Shown here piece after piece: positions 24,847-35,227 of a stretch of 64,000 nt of DNA. A model generated the notes under the pieces. That model worked only from the letters and a program-made list of their open reading frames with translations, was not told where the DNA came from and did not search any database. The stretch comes from Candidatus Bipolaricaulota bacterium (lineage in GTDB: Bacteria > Bipolaricaulota > Bipolaricaulia > Bipolaricaulales > Bipolaricaulaceae). Each line of letters starts with the position of its first letter. Within the stretch, counting starts at the first letter, position 1. The translations under genes were made by a program, and so were the position numbers. The stretch lies in contig JAUQPF010000046.1 in the NCBI GenBank assembly GCA_030550535.1, positions 1 through 64,000 on the forward strand, given 5' to 3'.

Positions 24847-25967
24847 CCCCTTTCCCGCCGCACCTTATACCACGGATGCGAGCCGCGGAAGGACCGGAAA
24901 AAGGCCACGGCCACGGTCAGCTGCATCCAAAGGTAGAGGAAGGGGAAGGCCCAAAGGAGGGAGAGGGTGGGCTTGCCCTGGTCTAGGAGGCTGGAAACGG
25001 AGGAGGCAGCCCAAAGGAAGGCCAAAAACCCTGGAAGAGCCAGCGGCACAAGGACCCATTGCCCCCGCAGGCCATCCACCAAGAGGGCCGTTTGGGGGAA
25101 GTAGATCACGAGGGCCAATCCTGCCATGAGGAGTGCATAAGACAAGTGGCCCTTTCTTATCTCGTCCCGCATTTCTCGAATGCCCCCGGTATACCAGCGC
25201 AGGAATTGATGGAAAAGGTCGCGCAGGGTGGGTGCGTACTGGATGAGGCAGCGGGGGCCTCGCACGAAGGGCACCCGCACCCGGGCGCGGGCCAAGCGGA
25301 TGCCGAGGTCGAAGTCGTCCACCAAGGTTTTGGGATCGAATTCGCCCACCCTTTCCAGAAGATCCCTGCGCACGAAAAGCCCGCAGGTCATGAACACCGG
25401 GCGCCAAAGGAGACCCGAGAACACGAAGCACCGGGCAAAAGAAAAGAAGTGCTCTTGGGCCCGGATAACCCAGGTCTTGTGGGCATTGTAGGCGGCAAAA
25501 TCTGCGAAGACCGCCGGCGTCTGGGGGTGGGCCAAAAGCCTGGGATAGAAAGTCAAAGCTGCGCGATCCATGCGCGCATCGGCGTCCAGAAACAGCACGA
25601 CCCCTCCCGTCACGTGCTTGAGGGCGTGGTTGAGGGCCGCAGGCTTCCCCGTGCGGTGAGGATCAGGGAGCACCTTGAGCGCAGGGAGTTCCTGGCGGAG
25701 GCGGGCCAGGATCTGGGGCGTGGCGTCCGTGGAGCCGTCCACCACCACGATCTCCGTCTCAGGAGGGGCCTGGGCGGCCAGGGTGCGGATCGTGTTCTCA
25801 ATCACCGCCTCCTCGTTGCGGCTGGCGATGACGATGGAAAGCCTTCCCGGCTGGCCTGCCCGCGCCGCCAGCCTCCGCAGGGTCCAGCGGTTCTTCGCCT
25901 CCCCAAGGAGCGCGAGGGCTGCGCCCGCGAGAACCCCCACAAGGACTCCCCAAAGGATTGGGCTCAT
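24843..25967 (-). CDS. Membrane-associated family 2 glycosyltransferase
   Basis: 374 residues. One N-terminal membrane helix, then a GT2 core ([40 protein letters not shown]) with the C-terminal [21 protein letters not shown] and FLRWYTGG (Q/RxxRW-like) of processive-type enzymes, then three to four C-terminal helices. This architecture is typical of glycosyltransferases that act on lipid carriers or extrude polymer. It overlaps leuS by four bases and the next GT2 by four. Confidence 0.9.
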   Translation of the reverse strand: MSPILWGVLVGVLAGAALALLGEAKNRWTLRRLAARAGQPGRLSIVIASRNEEAVIENTIRTLAAQAPPETEIVVVDGSTDATPQILARLRQELPALKVLPDPHRTGKPAALNHALKHVTGGVVLFLDADARMDRAALTFYPRLLAHPQTPAVFADFAAYNAHKTWVIRAQEHFFSFARCFVFSGLLWRPVFMTCGLFVRRDLLERVGEFDPKTLVDDFDLGIRLARARVRVPFVRGPRCLIQYAPTLRDLFHQFLRWYTGGIREMRDEIRKGHLSYALLMAGLALVIYFPQTALLVDGLRGQWVLVPLALPGFLAFLWAASSVSSLLDQGKPTLSLLWAFPFLYLWMQLTVAVAFFRSFRGSHPWYKVRRERG

Positions 25968-28849
25968 CGCGCCACGATGGAGACAAGCTTTTCAGGCACA
26001 GCGATGACCCTTTCGATGCGCAGGCCCTGGAGACGCTCCTGCACCTCCGGGGCGGCGAGGACCAGGGCCTCCAGAGCTTTAGGATCCGCGGCCTTCGTGC
26101 GCGGAAGACGCACCCTCGCCCGCACCTTGCCGTTGATCTGCACGGGGATCTCCACCTCCGCCGCTTCGAGGGCCTTGGGGTCGTAGGTGGGCCAGGGCGT
26201 CTCCAGGACGGCCGTCCCTTCGCCCAACCGATGCCAGAGCTCCTCGCAGATGAAGGGCGTGAAAGGGGAGAGGACGAGGATGAGGTCGCGCAAAGCCCGG
26301 CGGAGCAGCCTGGGTTCGGCAGCAGGATCCTCGGCGTAATCCGAAAGGGCGTGGACAAACTCCATGATGGCCGCGACCGCCGTGTTCAGCGCAAGCCGTC
26401 CCTCGAACTCCTCCGTCACCTTCTTTACCGTGGCGTGGAGCTTGACCCAGAGACTTTCCTCCTTGGGCCCAAAAGAGCGGGGATCGGGGTCCTCCCGCAC
26501 GCCCTCCGTCCGCTCCAAGATCGAAAGGGCCACGTTCCAAAAGCGGTTCAGGAAACGCCAGGCCCCGCGCACGCCCTCCTCGCTCCACTCGATCTCCTTC
26601 TCGGGAGGCCCCATGAACAGGGTGTAAAGCCGCTCTGTGTCCGCGCCGTACTGGGCGATGAGCTCGTCGGGCGAGACCACGTTCTTTTTGGACTTGGACA
26701 TGGCCACAACCGAGACCACAAGCTCCGCGCCGCACTTGGGGCAGCGGTTGCCCGGCTGGACCTCCTTGGGCGGGATCCAGTGATGGGTGGGGCACCAATA
26801 AGCCGGATAGGTCACCATGCCCTGGGTGAAGAGCTTCTTGAACGGCTCGTCGAAGGAAAGCCAGCCCAGATCATGGAGGAACTTGGTGATGAAGCGGGCG
26901 TAGAGGAGGTGAAGGATGGCGTGCTCCACCCCGCCCACGTAGAGGTCCACGGGAAGCCAGCGGTTCACGAGCTCGGGATCGAAGGGGCGGGTGTCGTCCT
27001 TGGGGGAGATGAAGCGCAGGAAATACCAGGAGGAGTCGACAAAGGTGTCCATGGTGTCCGTGTCCCGGCGGGCCGGGCCGCCGCAGCGGGGGCAGGGGGT
27101 GGGAATGAACTCAGGGATGTCGGCCAAACCCAGTTTTCCGATGCGGTTCACCTCGGGAAGGAGCACGGGAAGGTCCTTCTCCGGGACGGGGACGATCCCG
27201 CAACGGGGGCAATGGATCATGGGGATGGGCGCCCCCCAGTAGCGCTGGCGGGAGATGAGCCAATCCCGGAGCTTATAGGTCACCGCGGCCTTTCCCAGTC
27301 CCTTCTCCTCGAGCCAGGCCACCGTCCTGCGCACGGCCTCCGCGCCTGGGGTTCCCGTGAGCGGCCCAGAGTTCACCATCTCCCCGTACTCCGCGTGGAA
27401 GAGGAGGTCGCGAAGGCCGGGCTCAGCCCAAAGGATCTCGGCCACGGTGCGCTTCCCCCTGCATGCGGGATCGCGTTCCTTGAGTTTCTCCAGGGCGCGG
27501 CGCTCCTCGGCCACGCTCCCCACCTCGATCGCTTCGTCCGGGAAGAGGATCCGCCAGCCGGGGCCCACCAGGGCGGCCCACCCCTTGGGGCGCAGGTGGG
27601 CTTGGATGAGGCGCTCCACCTCCCCGCTTCTAGGGGCAGGAAAAGCAGCGACCAGGCCAGCTTCCTCCACCTGAACTTCATGGCCGGCCGTCTGGAGGGC
27701 CGAGGCCAACGCGGGTTCGAAGGAGCCCGTGGGCACGAAGGCCTTAGCCCGCCCCGAGGGATGGGCGATCACCGGGATCACGGGGAACCCGTGGGCAAGG
27801 GCGAACTGGAAATCCCGCTCGTCGTGGGCGGGGACGCCCATGATCGCCCCCGTCCCATAGCCCATGAGCACGTAGTCGGCAATCCAGATGGGGATGCGCT
27901 CCCCCGTGGCTGGGTTTTGCGCATAGGTTCCCAGGAAGACCCCGGTTTTCTCCTTCTCCGTGGAGGTACGCTCCACCTCCGTGAGCCGATCGACGGCGGT
28001 CTGGTAGGCCTCGACCTCGGCGCGCCGTTCCGGGGCCGTGAGCTCCGGCACCAGGGGGTGCTCGGGAGCCAGAACGAGGAAGGTCGCGCCCCACAGGGTA
28101 TCAGGCCGGGTGGTGAACACGCGGATCTCCGGGCCCGCCTCCGTGGGGAAGACGATCTCCGCCCCTTCGGAGCGGCCGATCCAGTTTTCCTGCATCTTTT
28201 TTACGTGCTCCGGCCAGTCGAGCTTCTCCAAGTCCCTCAAGAGCCGCTCCGCATAGGCCGTGATCCGGAAGTACCACTGCTCAAGCTCCCGCTTCTCCAC
28301 GGGGGAGTGGCAGCGCCAGCAGCGGCCGCCGATCACCTGTTCGTTGGCCAAAACCACCTCGCAGTGGGGGCACCAGTTGACCTTGCCTTTGGCCCGGTAC
28401 GCCAGGCCCTTCTCGTAGAGCTTGAGGAAGATCCATTGGGTCCACTTGTAGTAGTCGGGCTCGCAGGTGGCGATCTCCCGATCCCAGTCGTACTCCACGC
28501 CCCAAGCCCGGAACTGGCGCTTGAACTCCCGGATGTTCGTCCAGGTCCAGTCCCGGGGATGGATGCCCTGCTCAATGGCCGCGTTCTCCGCGGGAAGGCC
28601 AAAGGCATCCCAGCCCATGGGGTTGAGGACGTTCCACCCGCGCATGAGCAGAAAGCGCACGATGGCGTCGCCGAGGATGTAGTTGCGGCCGTGTCCCGCG
28701 TGGAGCTTCCCCGAGGGGTAGGGGAACATGTTGAGGTAGTAGAACTTCCGGCGGGTGTCGTGGATCTTGGCCTTGAAGAACCCGCGTTCACGCCAGAAAT
28801 CCCGCCATTTTTCCTCGATCGCTTGGGGATTGTAGGGTTCGCGGCTCAC
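25964..28849 (-). CDS. leuS: Leucyl-tRNA synthetase
   Basis: 961 residues from GTG 28849, where [16 protein letters not shown] begins and overlaps the stop of the mutase gene (GTGA); the track's longer start is inside that gene. HIGH is HAGHGRN, and KMSKS is [12 protein letters not shown]. The editing (CP1) domain carries the conserved [11 protein letters not shown]. Compared with common bacterial LeuRS of 820-880 residues it has about 90 extra residues inside the CP1 region (around [14 protein letters not shown] to [10 protein letters not shown]), with no motif I recognise. Charges tRNA-Leu. Confidence 0.96.
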   Translation of the reverse strand: MSREPYNPQAIEEKWRDFWRERGFFKAKIHDTRRKFYYLNMFPYPSGKLHAGHGRNYILGDAIVRFLLMRGWNVLNPMGWDAFGLPAENAAIEQGIHPRDWTWTNIREFKRQFRAWGVEYDWDREIATCEPDYYKWTQWIFLKLYEKGLAYRAKGKVNWCPHCEVVLANEQVIGGRCWRCHSPVEKRELEQWYFRITAYAERLLRDLEKLDWPEHVKKMQENWIGRSEGAEIVFPTEAGPEIRVFTTRPDTLWGATFLVLAPEHPLVPELTAPERRAEVEAYQTAVDRLTEVERTSTEKEKTGVFLGTYAQNPATGERIPIWIADYVLMGYGTGAIMGVPAHDERDFQFALAHGFPVIPVIAHPSGRAKAFVPTGSFEPALASALQTAGHEVQVEEAGLVAAFPAPRSGEVERLIQAHLRPKGWAALVGPGWRILFPDEAIEVGSVAEERRALEKLKERDPACRGKRTVAEILWAEPGLRDLLFHAEYGEMVNSGPLTGTPGAEAVRRTVAWLEEKGLGKAAVTYKLRDWLISRQRYWGAPIPMIHCPRCGIVPVPEKDLPVLLPEVNRIGKLGLADIPEFIPTPCPRCGGPARRDTDTMDTFVDSSWYFLRFISPKDDTRPFDPELVNRWLPVDLYVGGVEHAILHLLYARFITKFLHDLGWLSFDEPFKKLFTQGMVTYPAYWCPTHHWIPPKEVQPGNRCPKCGAELVVSVVAMSKSKKNVVSPDELIAQYGADTERLYTLFMGPPEKEIEWSEEGVRGAWRFLNRFWNVALSILERTEGVREDPDPRSFGPKEESLWVKLHATVKKVTEEFEGRLALNTAVAAIMEFVHALSDYAEDPAAEPRLLRRALRDLILVLSPFTPFICEELWHRLGEGTAVLETPWPTYDPKALEAAEVEIPVQINGKVRARVRLPRTKAADPKALEALVLAAPEVQERLQGLRIERVIAVPEKLVSIVAR

Positions 28850-30300
28850 AGCAAGCCCCCTTTCACCAAGGCTTCCGCAGCGTCCAGGACTTTCCGCACC
28901 TCTTTGGGATCGTCCATCTCGCAGTAGAGGCGGAGGATGGGCTCCGTGCCCGAGGCCCGAAGGAGGAGCCACCCCCGCGCAAACCGAAGTTTGAGGCCAT
29001 CCAAGGTTTCGATCCGCTGCACACGGTGGTCGGCCAACGCCTCCGGCGGCTTTTGGGCCACCCTTTCTGCGATCTCCAGGCGGTTGGGCAGGTGAAGATC
29101 CCGGCGGGCATAGTGGTGGGGCCCGAAACGGGAGAAGAGATCCTCCACCAGGGCGGAAAGGGGCTTTCCCGTGGTGGCCACGAGCTCCAAGAGGAGGAGG
29201 TTGGAGAGGATCCCGTCGCGCTCAGGAAGGTGCCAGCTATAACCGTACCCGCCGGATTCCTCGCCGGCGAAAAGCACCTCCTTCGTGACCAACCCCTTCA
29301 CCGCCCACTTGAAACCGATCTTGATCTCCTGGCAGGGCACCCCTACCTCGTCCGCGATCTTCTGGACGAGATCGGTGAGGGCAAAGGACTTGAGGATGGG
29401 GCCACGCAGGCCGCGGTTTCGGAAAAGGTGCCAGAGGATGAGGGAAGCGGTGCGATGGGTGTTGAGGAACTCCCCGCGCTCGTCCATGGCCGCCGCTCGA
29501 TCGCCGTCCCCATCCGTCACAAGGCCCACAAGGAGGCGCTGGCGGACCCGGCCGCGCAAGCCCCGGATCACCGCCCGCAACGGCCCCATGTTCTCCTCGA
29601 TGGGCTCAGGTTTTTTCCCGCCGAAGAGGGGATCGCGGCTGTGGCGCACGGCCACGTAGGGCACGCGCAGCTCCTCGAGGATCCTGGCCAAATACCCTTG
29701 GGCCGAGCCGTACATGGCGTCCACCACAGGGAAGATCGGCGCCTTGCGAATCAAGGCCAGGTCCACTTCCCTTTTGATCTTGGCCAAGTACGCCTCCCGC
29801 AAGGAGGTCTGGGGTATGTCGTTTGCCGCGAGCTTCGGGGCCTCCGAAGGGAGGAGGGCCTCGATGCGGCGGGTGATGTCCTCCGTGGCCGATCCGCCGT
29901 ATTCCGGCTTGAACTTGACCCCGTTGTACTCCGGAGGGTTGTGGGAGGCGGTGATCATCACCCCCCCGGCGCGTGTTTCCGCCACCACGGCGAAGGAAAG
30001 GGCGGGGGTGGGCACGGGCTCCGCCGTGACCCACACCGGGATGCCCTGCTCCCTCAGCACCTGCGCGAGCTCGAACGCGAAGGCTTGGGAAAGGAAACGC
30101 GTGTCGTAGCCCACAAGGAGGCCAGCTTCGGCGGGGCGGAGGGGCACGCCCCACTCCCGATAGACCGGGAGCTCCCCGCGCTCAGGGTCCCGGAGGTAGC
30201 GGGCCAGGGCCAGGCCCACCCGGGCCACGTTGGCGAAGGTGAAATCGCGGCCGATGATCCCGCGCCAGCCGTCCGTTCCAAACCGAATTTCGCTCGTCAT
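28846..30300 (-). CDS. Phosphohexomutase (phosphoglucomutase/phosphomannomutase/GlmM family)
   Basis: 484 residues. The family starts [13 protein letters not shown]; the phosphoserine loop is [16 protein letters not shown]; the metal-binding loop is [13 protein letters not shown]; the sugar loop is GEESGGYGY and the phosphate loop [12 protein letters not shown]. All four active-site elements are present. It interconverts hexose 1- and 6-phosphates; alpha-D-phosphohexomutases of this length without GlmM-specific features could act on glucose or mannose. It lies between an unknown 75-residue protein (4-base overlap) and leuS. Confidence 0.9.
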   Translation of the reverse strand: MTSEIRFGTDGWRGIIGRDFTFANVARVGLALARYLRDPERGELPVYREWGVPLRPAEAGLLVGYDTRFLSQAFAFELAQVLREQGIPVWVTAEPVPTPALSFAVVAETRAGGVMITASHNPPEYNGVKFKPEYGGSATEDITRRIEALLPSEAPKLAANDIPQTSLREAYLAKIKREVDLALIRKAPIFPVVDAMYGSAQGYLARILEELRVPYVAVRHSRDPLFGGKKPEPIEENMGPLRAVIRGLRGRVRQRLLVGLVTDGDGDRAAAMDERGEFLNTHRTASLILWHLFRNRGLRGPILKSFALTDLVQKIADEVGVPCQEIKIGFKWAVKGLVTKEVLFAGEESGGYGYSWHLPERDGILSNLLLLELVATTGKPLSALVEDLFSRFGPHHYARRDLHLPNRLEIAERVAQKPPEALADHRVQRIETLDGLKLRFARGWLLLRASGTEPILRLYCEMDDPKEVRKVLDAAEALVKGGLL

Positions 30301-30524
30301 CTCTTTTTGTATCGCCCGAAGTCCACCCGCTCCACGTGCGGCGGGATCTTCACCCCCTCGCTCTCCAAAAGCTCAACGATGAGATCGATGGGGATCGCCG
30401 TCTCCAGCCAAAGGTCCTCCACGGAGACCACACCATCCCGGATGGGCACGCGCTCAAACGCCTTCTCCAACGCCCGACAGTATCCCTCCCGCAGCTTGGC
30501 CAGCTCCTCCTCGAGCTCCGGCAT
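30297..30524 (-). CDS. Small hypothetical protein
   Basis: 75 residues from ATG 30524 (GTG 30539, inside the upstream gene, is the alternative). It opens with a predicted helix MPELEEELAKLREGYCRALEKAF. No domain is recognised. It starts 2 bases after the DUF4139-like gene and overlaps the mutase gene by four, so it is clearly translated as part of the operon. It is too short for an enzyme and may be an adaptor or regulatory subunit. Confidence 0.65.
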   Translation of the reverse strand: MPELEEELAKLREGYCRALEKAFERVPIRDGVVSVEDLWLETAIPIDLIVELLESEGVKIPPHVERVDFGRYKKR

Positions 30525-30526
30525 CG

Positions 30527-31732
30527 CTAGTAGCGCCACTCCACCGTGTACTCCAGGGAGGTTTGGCCCTCCTTGGGCACGGGGACCACGAATTTTATCC
30601 GCTGGGCATCGAGGATCTCATAGGGAAGCGTGGAACTCAAGATTCGCCAGTAGCCGCTTAGGGTCTCGACGACCTCCACCTCCACGTCCTCCTTTTTGGC
30701 GGAGCTCAGGGTGATGCGCCAGGTCTCGCGGAAGAGGTTCTCCCCCAGGCGCTCGCGCCGCACCTGTTGGCGCTGGCCTGAGAGATCGAAGGCCGCTCCG
30801 ACCCGGAGTTCCACCTCCTTCCCCGGCGGCGTATGGGAAAGGGTGTGGGCTCCGACGAAGATGCCTTCGGCGTAGACGCGCATTTCGCCCCCCGGAAGCA
30901 CGGTGTCCGCCGTAAATCGCACGTACACCTCCACCCTTTGCCCGCTCAGGCGGTAGGTTTTTCGGGCGGGGACGGTCGCGCGCACAAGGGGGATGGCGAG
31001 CTGTCCTTGAGGGACGTCCCAAGGCCCGGGGAGGTCGTACCGGTGATATTCGAAGGCCTCGGTGGGCACGGCCTCCGGCGCCATGGCCAGGGCCCGCAGG
31101 CCCGCGTCCCCGCGGGGAGCCTGAACCTCTCCGGCGATCAGAACGAGGCTGGTCCTGGGGAAGTCAACCCCTGTGACGTTCTGGATCCAAGCCCTCCCCC
31201 CAAGGCGAAGCTCGCCCCCTTCCAGCTCTGCCTCGTAGGTGATCCTCCAGGCAAAGCCGCGCGCGAGGTACCGGAGACGCACGGCCTTTTCTCCTGGCTC
31301 CTCCGCGCGGTAGTGAAGGAGGGCCTGGGTTTCGGAGAGAGGGTCGGACTTGGGCCCCCGAACCCATAAGTATTCGCGCACGAGGACCGTGCCCTCCTCG
31401 GTGGCCAACACCAACCCTTCGGACGAGACAGCGCGGAGGATCCCACGGAAGGCCCCGGCCTGGGTTTGTACGGTCACCTCTTGCCCCACGAATTTGTTCA
31501 GGGTCCAGCTTTCCCGGGGCAGGGGGCGCAACGCCACAAGCTCCAAGCCCTCCACGGCCAAGGTCTCCCACAGCGTCTCCGCCGGAAACCCGCGCAGCTC
31601 AAGCACCCCTTCCCTGGCCAGGGAAAAGGGGCGGACTTCCTCGACGAGGGCCAGTCCTGAGGAGTAGAGGACGAGCCCGATCTGGCCAAACGCCGCGGCG
31701 CTCAACGCCCCTAACAGCAAAAAAGCCCACAT
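30527..31732 (-). CDS. Secreted DUF4139-like beta-rich protein
   Basis: 401 residues with a signal peptide (MWAFLLLGALSAAAFGQ). The first 100 residues (LVLYSSGLALVEEVRPF ... QEVTVQTQAGAFRGIL) and the C-terminal AWIQNVTGVDFPRTSLVLIAGEV and LEYTVEWRY are typical of the DUF4139 family of exported beta-sandwich proteins. Function unknown. Its ATG has a GAGGGGTGAG ribosome site and a TAAGAT box about 20 bases upstream (31753-31758 on the minus strand), so an internal promoter may begin a second transcript here. Confidence 0.8.
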   Translation of the reverse strand: MWAFLLLGALSAAAFGQIGLVLYSSGLALVEEVRPFSLAREGVLELRGFPAETLWETLAVEGLELVALRPLPRESWTLNKFVGQEVTVQTQAGAFRGILRAVSSEGLVLATEEGTVLVREYLWVRGPKSDPLSETQALLHYRAEEPGEKAVRLRYLARGFAWRITYEAELEGGELRLGGRAWIQNVTGVDFPRTSLVLIAGEVQAPRGDAGLRALAMAPEAVPTEAFEYHRYDLPGPWDVPQGQLAIPLVRATVPARKTYRLSGQRVEVYVRFTADTVLPGGEMRVYAEGIFVGAHTLSHTPPGKEVELRVGAAFDLSGQRQQVRRERLGENLFRETWRITLSSAKKEDVEVEVVETLSGYWRILSSTLPYEILDAQRIKFVVPVPKEGQTSLEYTVEWRY

Positions 31733-31771
31733 GAACGACTCACCCCTCGGGCATCTTACCCGATTTGGCCG

Positions 31772-31981
31772 TTACTCCCCGAGCTCCTCCAGCTCCCGCT
31801 TCACCGCGGCGATTTCCTCCTCCAGATCCTTCTTGTAGCGCTCGAGCTCCTCCAGGTACTCGCGGAGGAAACGGCGATATTCCTCACGGCTCCACCCCGG
31901 GCCGAACCGCGTGGGGCCAAAGCGGAAGAAGAAAAACGGGGGGAAACCAAAGCCGAAAGCGCCGTAGCGCCACCAGCGCAC
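31772..31981 (-). CDS. Small coiled-coil protein (DUF5320-like)
   Basis: 69 residues from GTG 31981, chosen because AGGAGG lies 8 bases before it; the track start is far upstream inside hflX. An aromatic and Gly-rich N-terminus (FGFGFPPFFFFRFGP) is followed by a charged helix (YLEELERYKKDLEEEIAAVKREL). This resembles small DUF5320-type proteins whose role is unknown. It follows hflX by 17 bases. Confidence 0.65.
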   Translation of the reverse strand: MRWWRYGAFGFGFPPFFFFRFGPTRFGPGWSREEYRRFLREYLEELERYKKDLEEEIAAVKRELEELGE

Positions 31982-31998
31982 GAACACCACCTCCTGCC

Positions 31999-33183
31999 TC
32001 AATGATAGGGGCTGGACGCCGGCGCCTCGGCGGGAAGGAGTTCGCCCAAAAGGCGACGAAGCTCGTCCAGGTTCTCCCCCGTTTTTGCGGAGACGAGAAC
32101 CCCGGGCTGGGCCTCCCGAAGGAGGGCCTCGGCCCTGGCCCAAGCCTCCGGTGTGGTCAGAAGATCCAGCTTGTTCAGGATGTAAAGGACAGGGGGGCGT
32201 GGGTCCTCGGGCCGAAGAACCTCCGTGAACACCACGCGGCGCACCACCTCCAGGTGCGCCAGGGCCGCGGGCGAGGCCGCATCGATCACGAAAAGAAGGA
32301 GGCTCGCTTCCCGCACCGCCTCCAGGGTGGCGTGGAAGGCGGGGATGAGTTGAGGGGGAAGGTCGCGGATGAACCCCACCGTGTCGGTGACCAGGACCAG
32401 GCGGCCGTCAGGAAGCCGGGCTCGACGCACTTTCGTGTCCAAGGTGGCGAAGAGCTGGTCGGCCACGAGCGCGTCGCCCCGGGTCAGGGCGTTGAAGAGG
32501 GTGGATTTCCCGGAGTTGGTGTAGCCCACGAGGGCGATCTCTGGAGGGCCGAAGCGGCGGCGCCGGGCTCGGCGGACTTCCCTGGCTCGCGCGGCCTCCT
32601 TGAGCTCCCGCTCCAGGGCTTGAATGCGGCGGCGGATGGCCCGGCGGCTTTGCTCCAGCCGCGTCTCCCCCGGCCCCATGGTGCCCACGATGCCGCCGGG
32701 GTCGGAAAGGGCCTGCCCCCAGCCCCGCAGCCGGGGAAGCAGGTATTGAAGCTGGGCAAGCTCCACGGCCAACGCCGCCTCCTTCGTCCCCGCATGGAGG
32801 GCGAAGATATCGAGGATGAGCTGGGAGCGGTCGATGATCTTGAGGCCCGTGAACTCCTCGAGGTTGCGGGCCTGGGCGGGGGTGAGCTCCACCCCGAAGA
32901 TGAGGGTGTCCGCGCCCACCCGGCGAGCAAGCTCCAGGACCTCCGCGACCTTTCCTTTGCCGATGTAGGTGGCGGGATCGGGACGATCGCGCTTCTGCAG
33001 GGCCTTCCCCACCACCTGAACGCCCGCGGTCCAGGCCAGGGCCGCGAGCTCCTCAAGGCGCTCCTCGGGGTCGGCCCCGGGCGGGGTGACCTCCACGAGG
33101 ACGGCCCGTTCGCCCCCGTAGATGCGGGCCCTAAGCCCAAGGTAGTCCTCGATGACCAGGCGCTTCAGCCCTGCTCTTCCCAT
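31999..33183 (-). CDS. hflX: GTPase HflX
   Basis: 394 residues from ATG 33183, overlapping the murA 3' end by 19 bases; the 552-aa track ORF adds murA-antiframe sequence. The N-terminal HflX domain includes ATYIGKGKVAEV and VELTPAQARNLEE. The GTPase motifs are GYTNSGKSTLFN (G1), DTVGFIRDLP (G3) and NKLD (G4). HflX splits stalled or stressed ribosomes and binds the 50S subunit. Part of the long minus-strand array. Confidence 0.95.
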   Translation of the reverse strand: MGRAGLKRLVIEDYLGLRARIYGGERAVLVEVTPPGADPEERLEELAALAWTAGVQVVGKALQKRDRPDPATYIGKGKVAEVLELARRVGADTLIFGVELTPAQARNLEEFTGLKIIDRSQLILDIFALHAGTKEAALAVELAQLQYLLPRLRGWGQALSDPGGIVGTMGPGETRLEQSRRAIRRRIQALERELKEAARAREVRRARRRRFGPPEIALVGYTNSGKSTLFNALTRGDALVADQLFATLDTKVRRARLPDGRLVLVTDTVGFIRDLPPQLIPAFHATLEAVREASLLLFVIDAASPAALAHLEVVRRVVFTEVLRPEDPRPPVLYILNKLDLLTTPEAWARAEALLREAQPGVLVSAKTGENLDELRRLLGELLPAEAPASSPYH

Positions 33184-34409
33184 ACCTGGGCGCCCAGGCC
33201 GCAGAGCTTTTCCCCGAGGTTTTCGTAGCCCCGCGCCAGGTGGTGCTCGCCCCGAACGAAGCTTACCCCCTCCGCAGCGAGGGCGGCCAGAACCAGGGCC
33301 GCGCCGGCCCGGATGTCCGTGGCCTCCACCTGGGCTCCCCGCAGCCGCTCCACTCCCTCCACCACGAGAACGTTCCCCATCACCTGGATCCTCGCCCCCA
33401 TCTGCAGGAGGGGCTCGACGTGGCCAAAGCGCGCGGCATACACGGTCTCGGTGACGGTGGACCTTCCCTCGGCCCGGGCGAGGAGGGCCACCATGGGCGG
33501 CTGAAGGTCCGTGGGAAAGCCAGGGTAGGGCCAGGTCCGGAAGTCCACGGCCTTGGGCCGCGGGGGACCTTGGACCTCCACCCAGTCTGGGCCCACCTCG
33601 ATCGCCGCGCCCGCGAGCTCCAGCCGATCCAAAAAGGCCCGCAGGTGCTCCGGGCACACGGAGAGGGCGCGCACCCGGCCTCCGGTGATGGCGCCCGCAA
33701 GAAGATAGGTGCCGGCCTCAATGCGGTCGGGGATGATCGTGTGCTCTGCCCCCGACAGCCTTGGGGTTCCCCGGATGGTCACGCGATCCAAATCCCAGCG
33801 AACTTCGGCGCCCATCTTCTGGAGGAGCACGGCCAGCTCCACCACCTCGGGTTCCCGGGCGGGGTTCACGATCACCGTCTCGCCCGGGGCCAAAGCCCCG
33901 GCGAGGAGGAGCTGCTCCGTGGCGCCCACGGAGGGGAAGTCCAGGTAGACCCGGGCGCCGCGAAGCCGGGTGGCCTTGGCCTGGACCGCGCCGTTGCCCA
34001 CTTCCACTTGGGCGCCGAGGCGCGCCAGCCCCTGGAGGTGGAAGTCCACGGGGCGGGGCCCCAGGGCGCAGCCGCCTGGCAGGGCCACCTTAGCCTGTCC
34101 TATCCGAGCTACGAGCGGCCCCAGGACCAAGAAGGAGGCGCGCATCCGCTGCACCAGCTCCGCCGGCGCCTCCGGACGGAGTTCCTCCCCGCCCGTGATC
34201 CGCAGGGTCCCGTTCGACCAGTGGACCTCCTTTCCCAGGGCCTGCACGAGCTCCACCGCGGTTTCCACGTCCAAAAGTTTGGGGACGTTGTGCAGAACCA
34301 AGGGCTCTGGGGTGAGGAGGCTTGCGAAGATCGCGGGGAGCGCGGCGTTTTTCGCCCCGGAGATCCGTACCTCCCCGTCGAGCCTCCGTCCGCCCAGGAT
34401 GCGGATCAC
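33165..34409 (-). CDS. murA: UDP-N-acetylglucosamine 1-carboxyvinyltransferase
   Basis: 414 residues. The opening ISGAKNAALPAIFASLL has the conserved Lys-Asn. GGCALGPRPVDFHLQGL holds the catalytic Cys that fosfomycin alkylates. PDRIEAGTYLLAGAITGG and YPGFPTDLQPP complete the EPSP-synthase-like fold. It makes the first committed precursor of peptidoglycan from PEP and UDP-GlcNAc. It overlaps the LysM-M23 hydrolase gene upstream by four bases. Confidence 0.96.
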   Translation of the reverse strand: MIRILGGRRLDGEVRISGAKNAALPAIFASLLTPEPLVLHNVPKLLDVETAVELVQALGKEVHWSNGTLRITGGEELRPEAPAELVQRMRASFLVLGPLVARIGQAKVALPGGCALGPRPVDFHLQGLARLGAQVEVGNGAVQAKATRLRGARVYLDFPSVGATEQLLLAGALAPGETVIVNPAREPEVVELAVLLQKMGAEVRWDLDRVTIRGTPRLSGAEHTIIPDRIEAGTYLLAGAITGGRVRALSVCPEHLRAFLDRLELAGAAIEVGPDWVEVQGPPRPKAVDFRTWPYPGFPTDLQPPMVALLARAEGRSTVTETVYAARFGHVEPLLQMGARIQVMGNVLVVEGVERLRGAQVEATDIRAGAALVLAALAAEGVSFVRGEHHLARGYENLGEKLCGLGAQVWEEQG

Positions 34410-35227
34410 GGCAGGAGAGGCCGGGGGTCCACAGGGGTGCCCAGGTAGCGCACCTCGAAGTGCAAATGGGGCCCGGTGGAAAGGCCCGTGTTCCCGGAAA
34501 GGGCGATCGTCTCGCCCGCCTGCACGTACTGGCCCACGGCCACGAGAACCCGGGAGAGGTGGGCGTAGTACGTCTCGTAGCCGTTGCCGTGGTCGAGGAC
34601 CACGAGGAGCCCAAAGCCGCTGTCGTGCCAGCCCGCGAAGGTCACGGTGCCGGCGGCGGCGGCGCGCACGGGCGTCCCCTCGGGCACGGCGAGGTCAATC
34701 CCCGTGTGGAAGGAGGGCACGTTGTAGACGGGGTGGATGCGCGGGCCAAAGCCGGAGGAGATCGTCCCCCGCACGGGCCACTGGAACGCCGCCCCGCGTG
34801 GGGAGGGGAGCGGTACGGTTTTGGGCTCGGGCACGAAGAGCTTGGTTCCCGGCTTGGGCTCGGCGGCGAGGTTGTTGGCGGCGCGCAGGGCCTCCGGGCT
34901 CACCCCGTAGGCCTGGGCGATGGCGCTCAGGGTTTCCCCCGGCTTCACCGTGTGCAGCACACCGCCCTTGGGGATGACCAATTGCTGGCCAGGATAGATG
35001 GTGGTGGAAGAGAGGTCGTTGCTGGCCATGATCCAGGCCACGGGGACGCCGAAGCGTGCGGCGATCGCGCTCAAGGTATCCCCGGCCCGCACTTGATAGG
35101 CGCTCGTCTGGAAGGAGAGATTGGGCAGGGTTTGGGCGGGCCCTCCGCGCTCCGGCGCGGAGGCCAGGGGCACAAAAAGAAGGGGCAAGCACAGGGCCAG
35201 GACCGCCAAAAGCCAGAGGTTATTCAC
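34406..35227 (-). CDS. LysM-M23 peptidoglycan endopeptidase
   Basis: 273 residues from GTG 35227. An N-terminal hydrophobic signal or anchor (residues 3-24) is followed by two LysM repeats (YQVRAGDTLSAIAARFGV and HTVKPGETLSAIAQAYGV) that bind glycan. A C-terminal M23 domain has the zinc ligands FHTGIDLAV (H-x3-D) and GPHLHFEV (H-x-H). It cuts or activates cutting of peptide cross-links in the periplasm. Overlaps rho by 8 bases (GTGAATAA) and murA by four. Confidence 0.95.
   Translation of the reverse strand: MNNLWLLAVLALCLPLLFVPLASAPERGGPAQTLPNLSFQTSAYQVRAGDTLSAIAARFGVPVAWIMASNDLSSTTIYPGQQLVIPKGGVLHTVKPGETLSAIAQAYGVSPEALRAANNLAAEPKPGTKLFVPEPKTVPLPSPRGAAFQWPVRGTISSGFGPRIHPVYNVPSFHTGIDLAVPEGTPVRAAAAGTVTFAGWHDSGFGLLVVLDHGNGYETYYAHLSRVLVAVGQYVQAGETIALSGNTGLSTGPHLHFEVRYLGTPVDPRPLLP

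Noticed and set aside
31999-33657. 552-aa start for hflX and the 1002-aa start for leuS
   Set aside because: Extensions overlap murA or the mutase gene and lack family similarity; nearer starts fit coupled overlaps.
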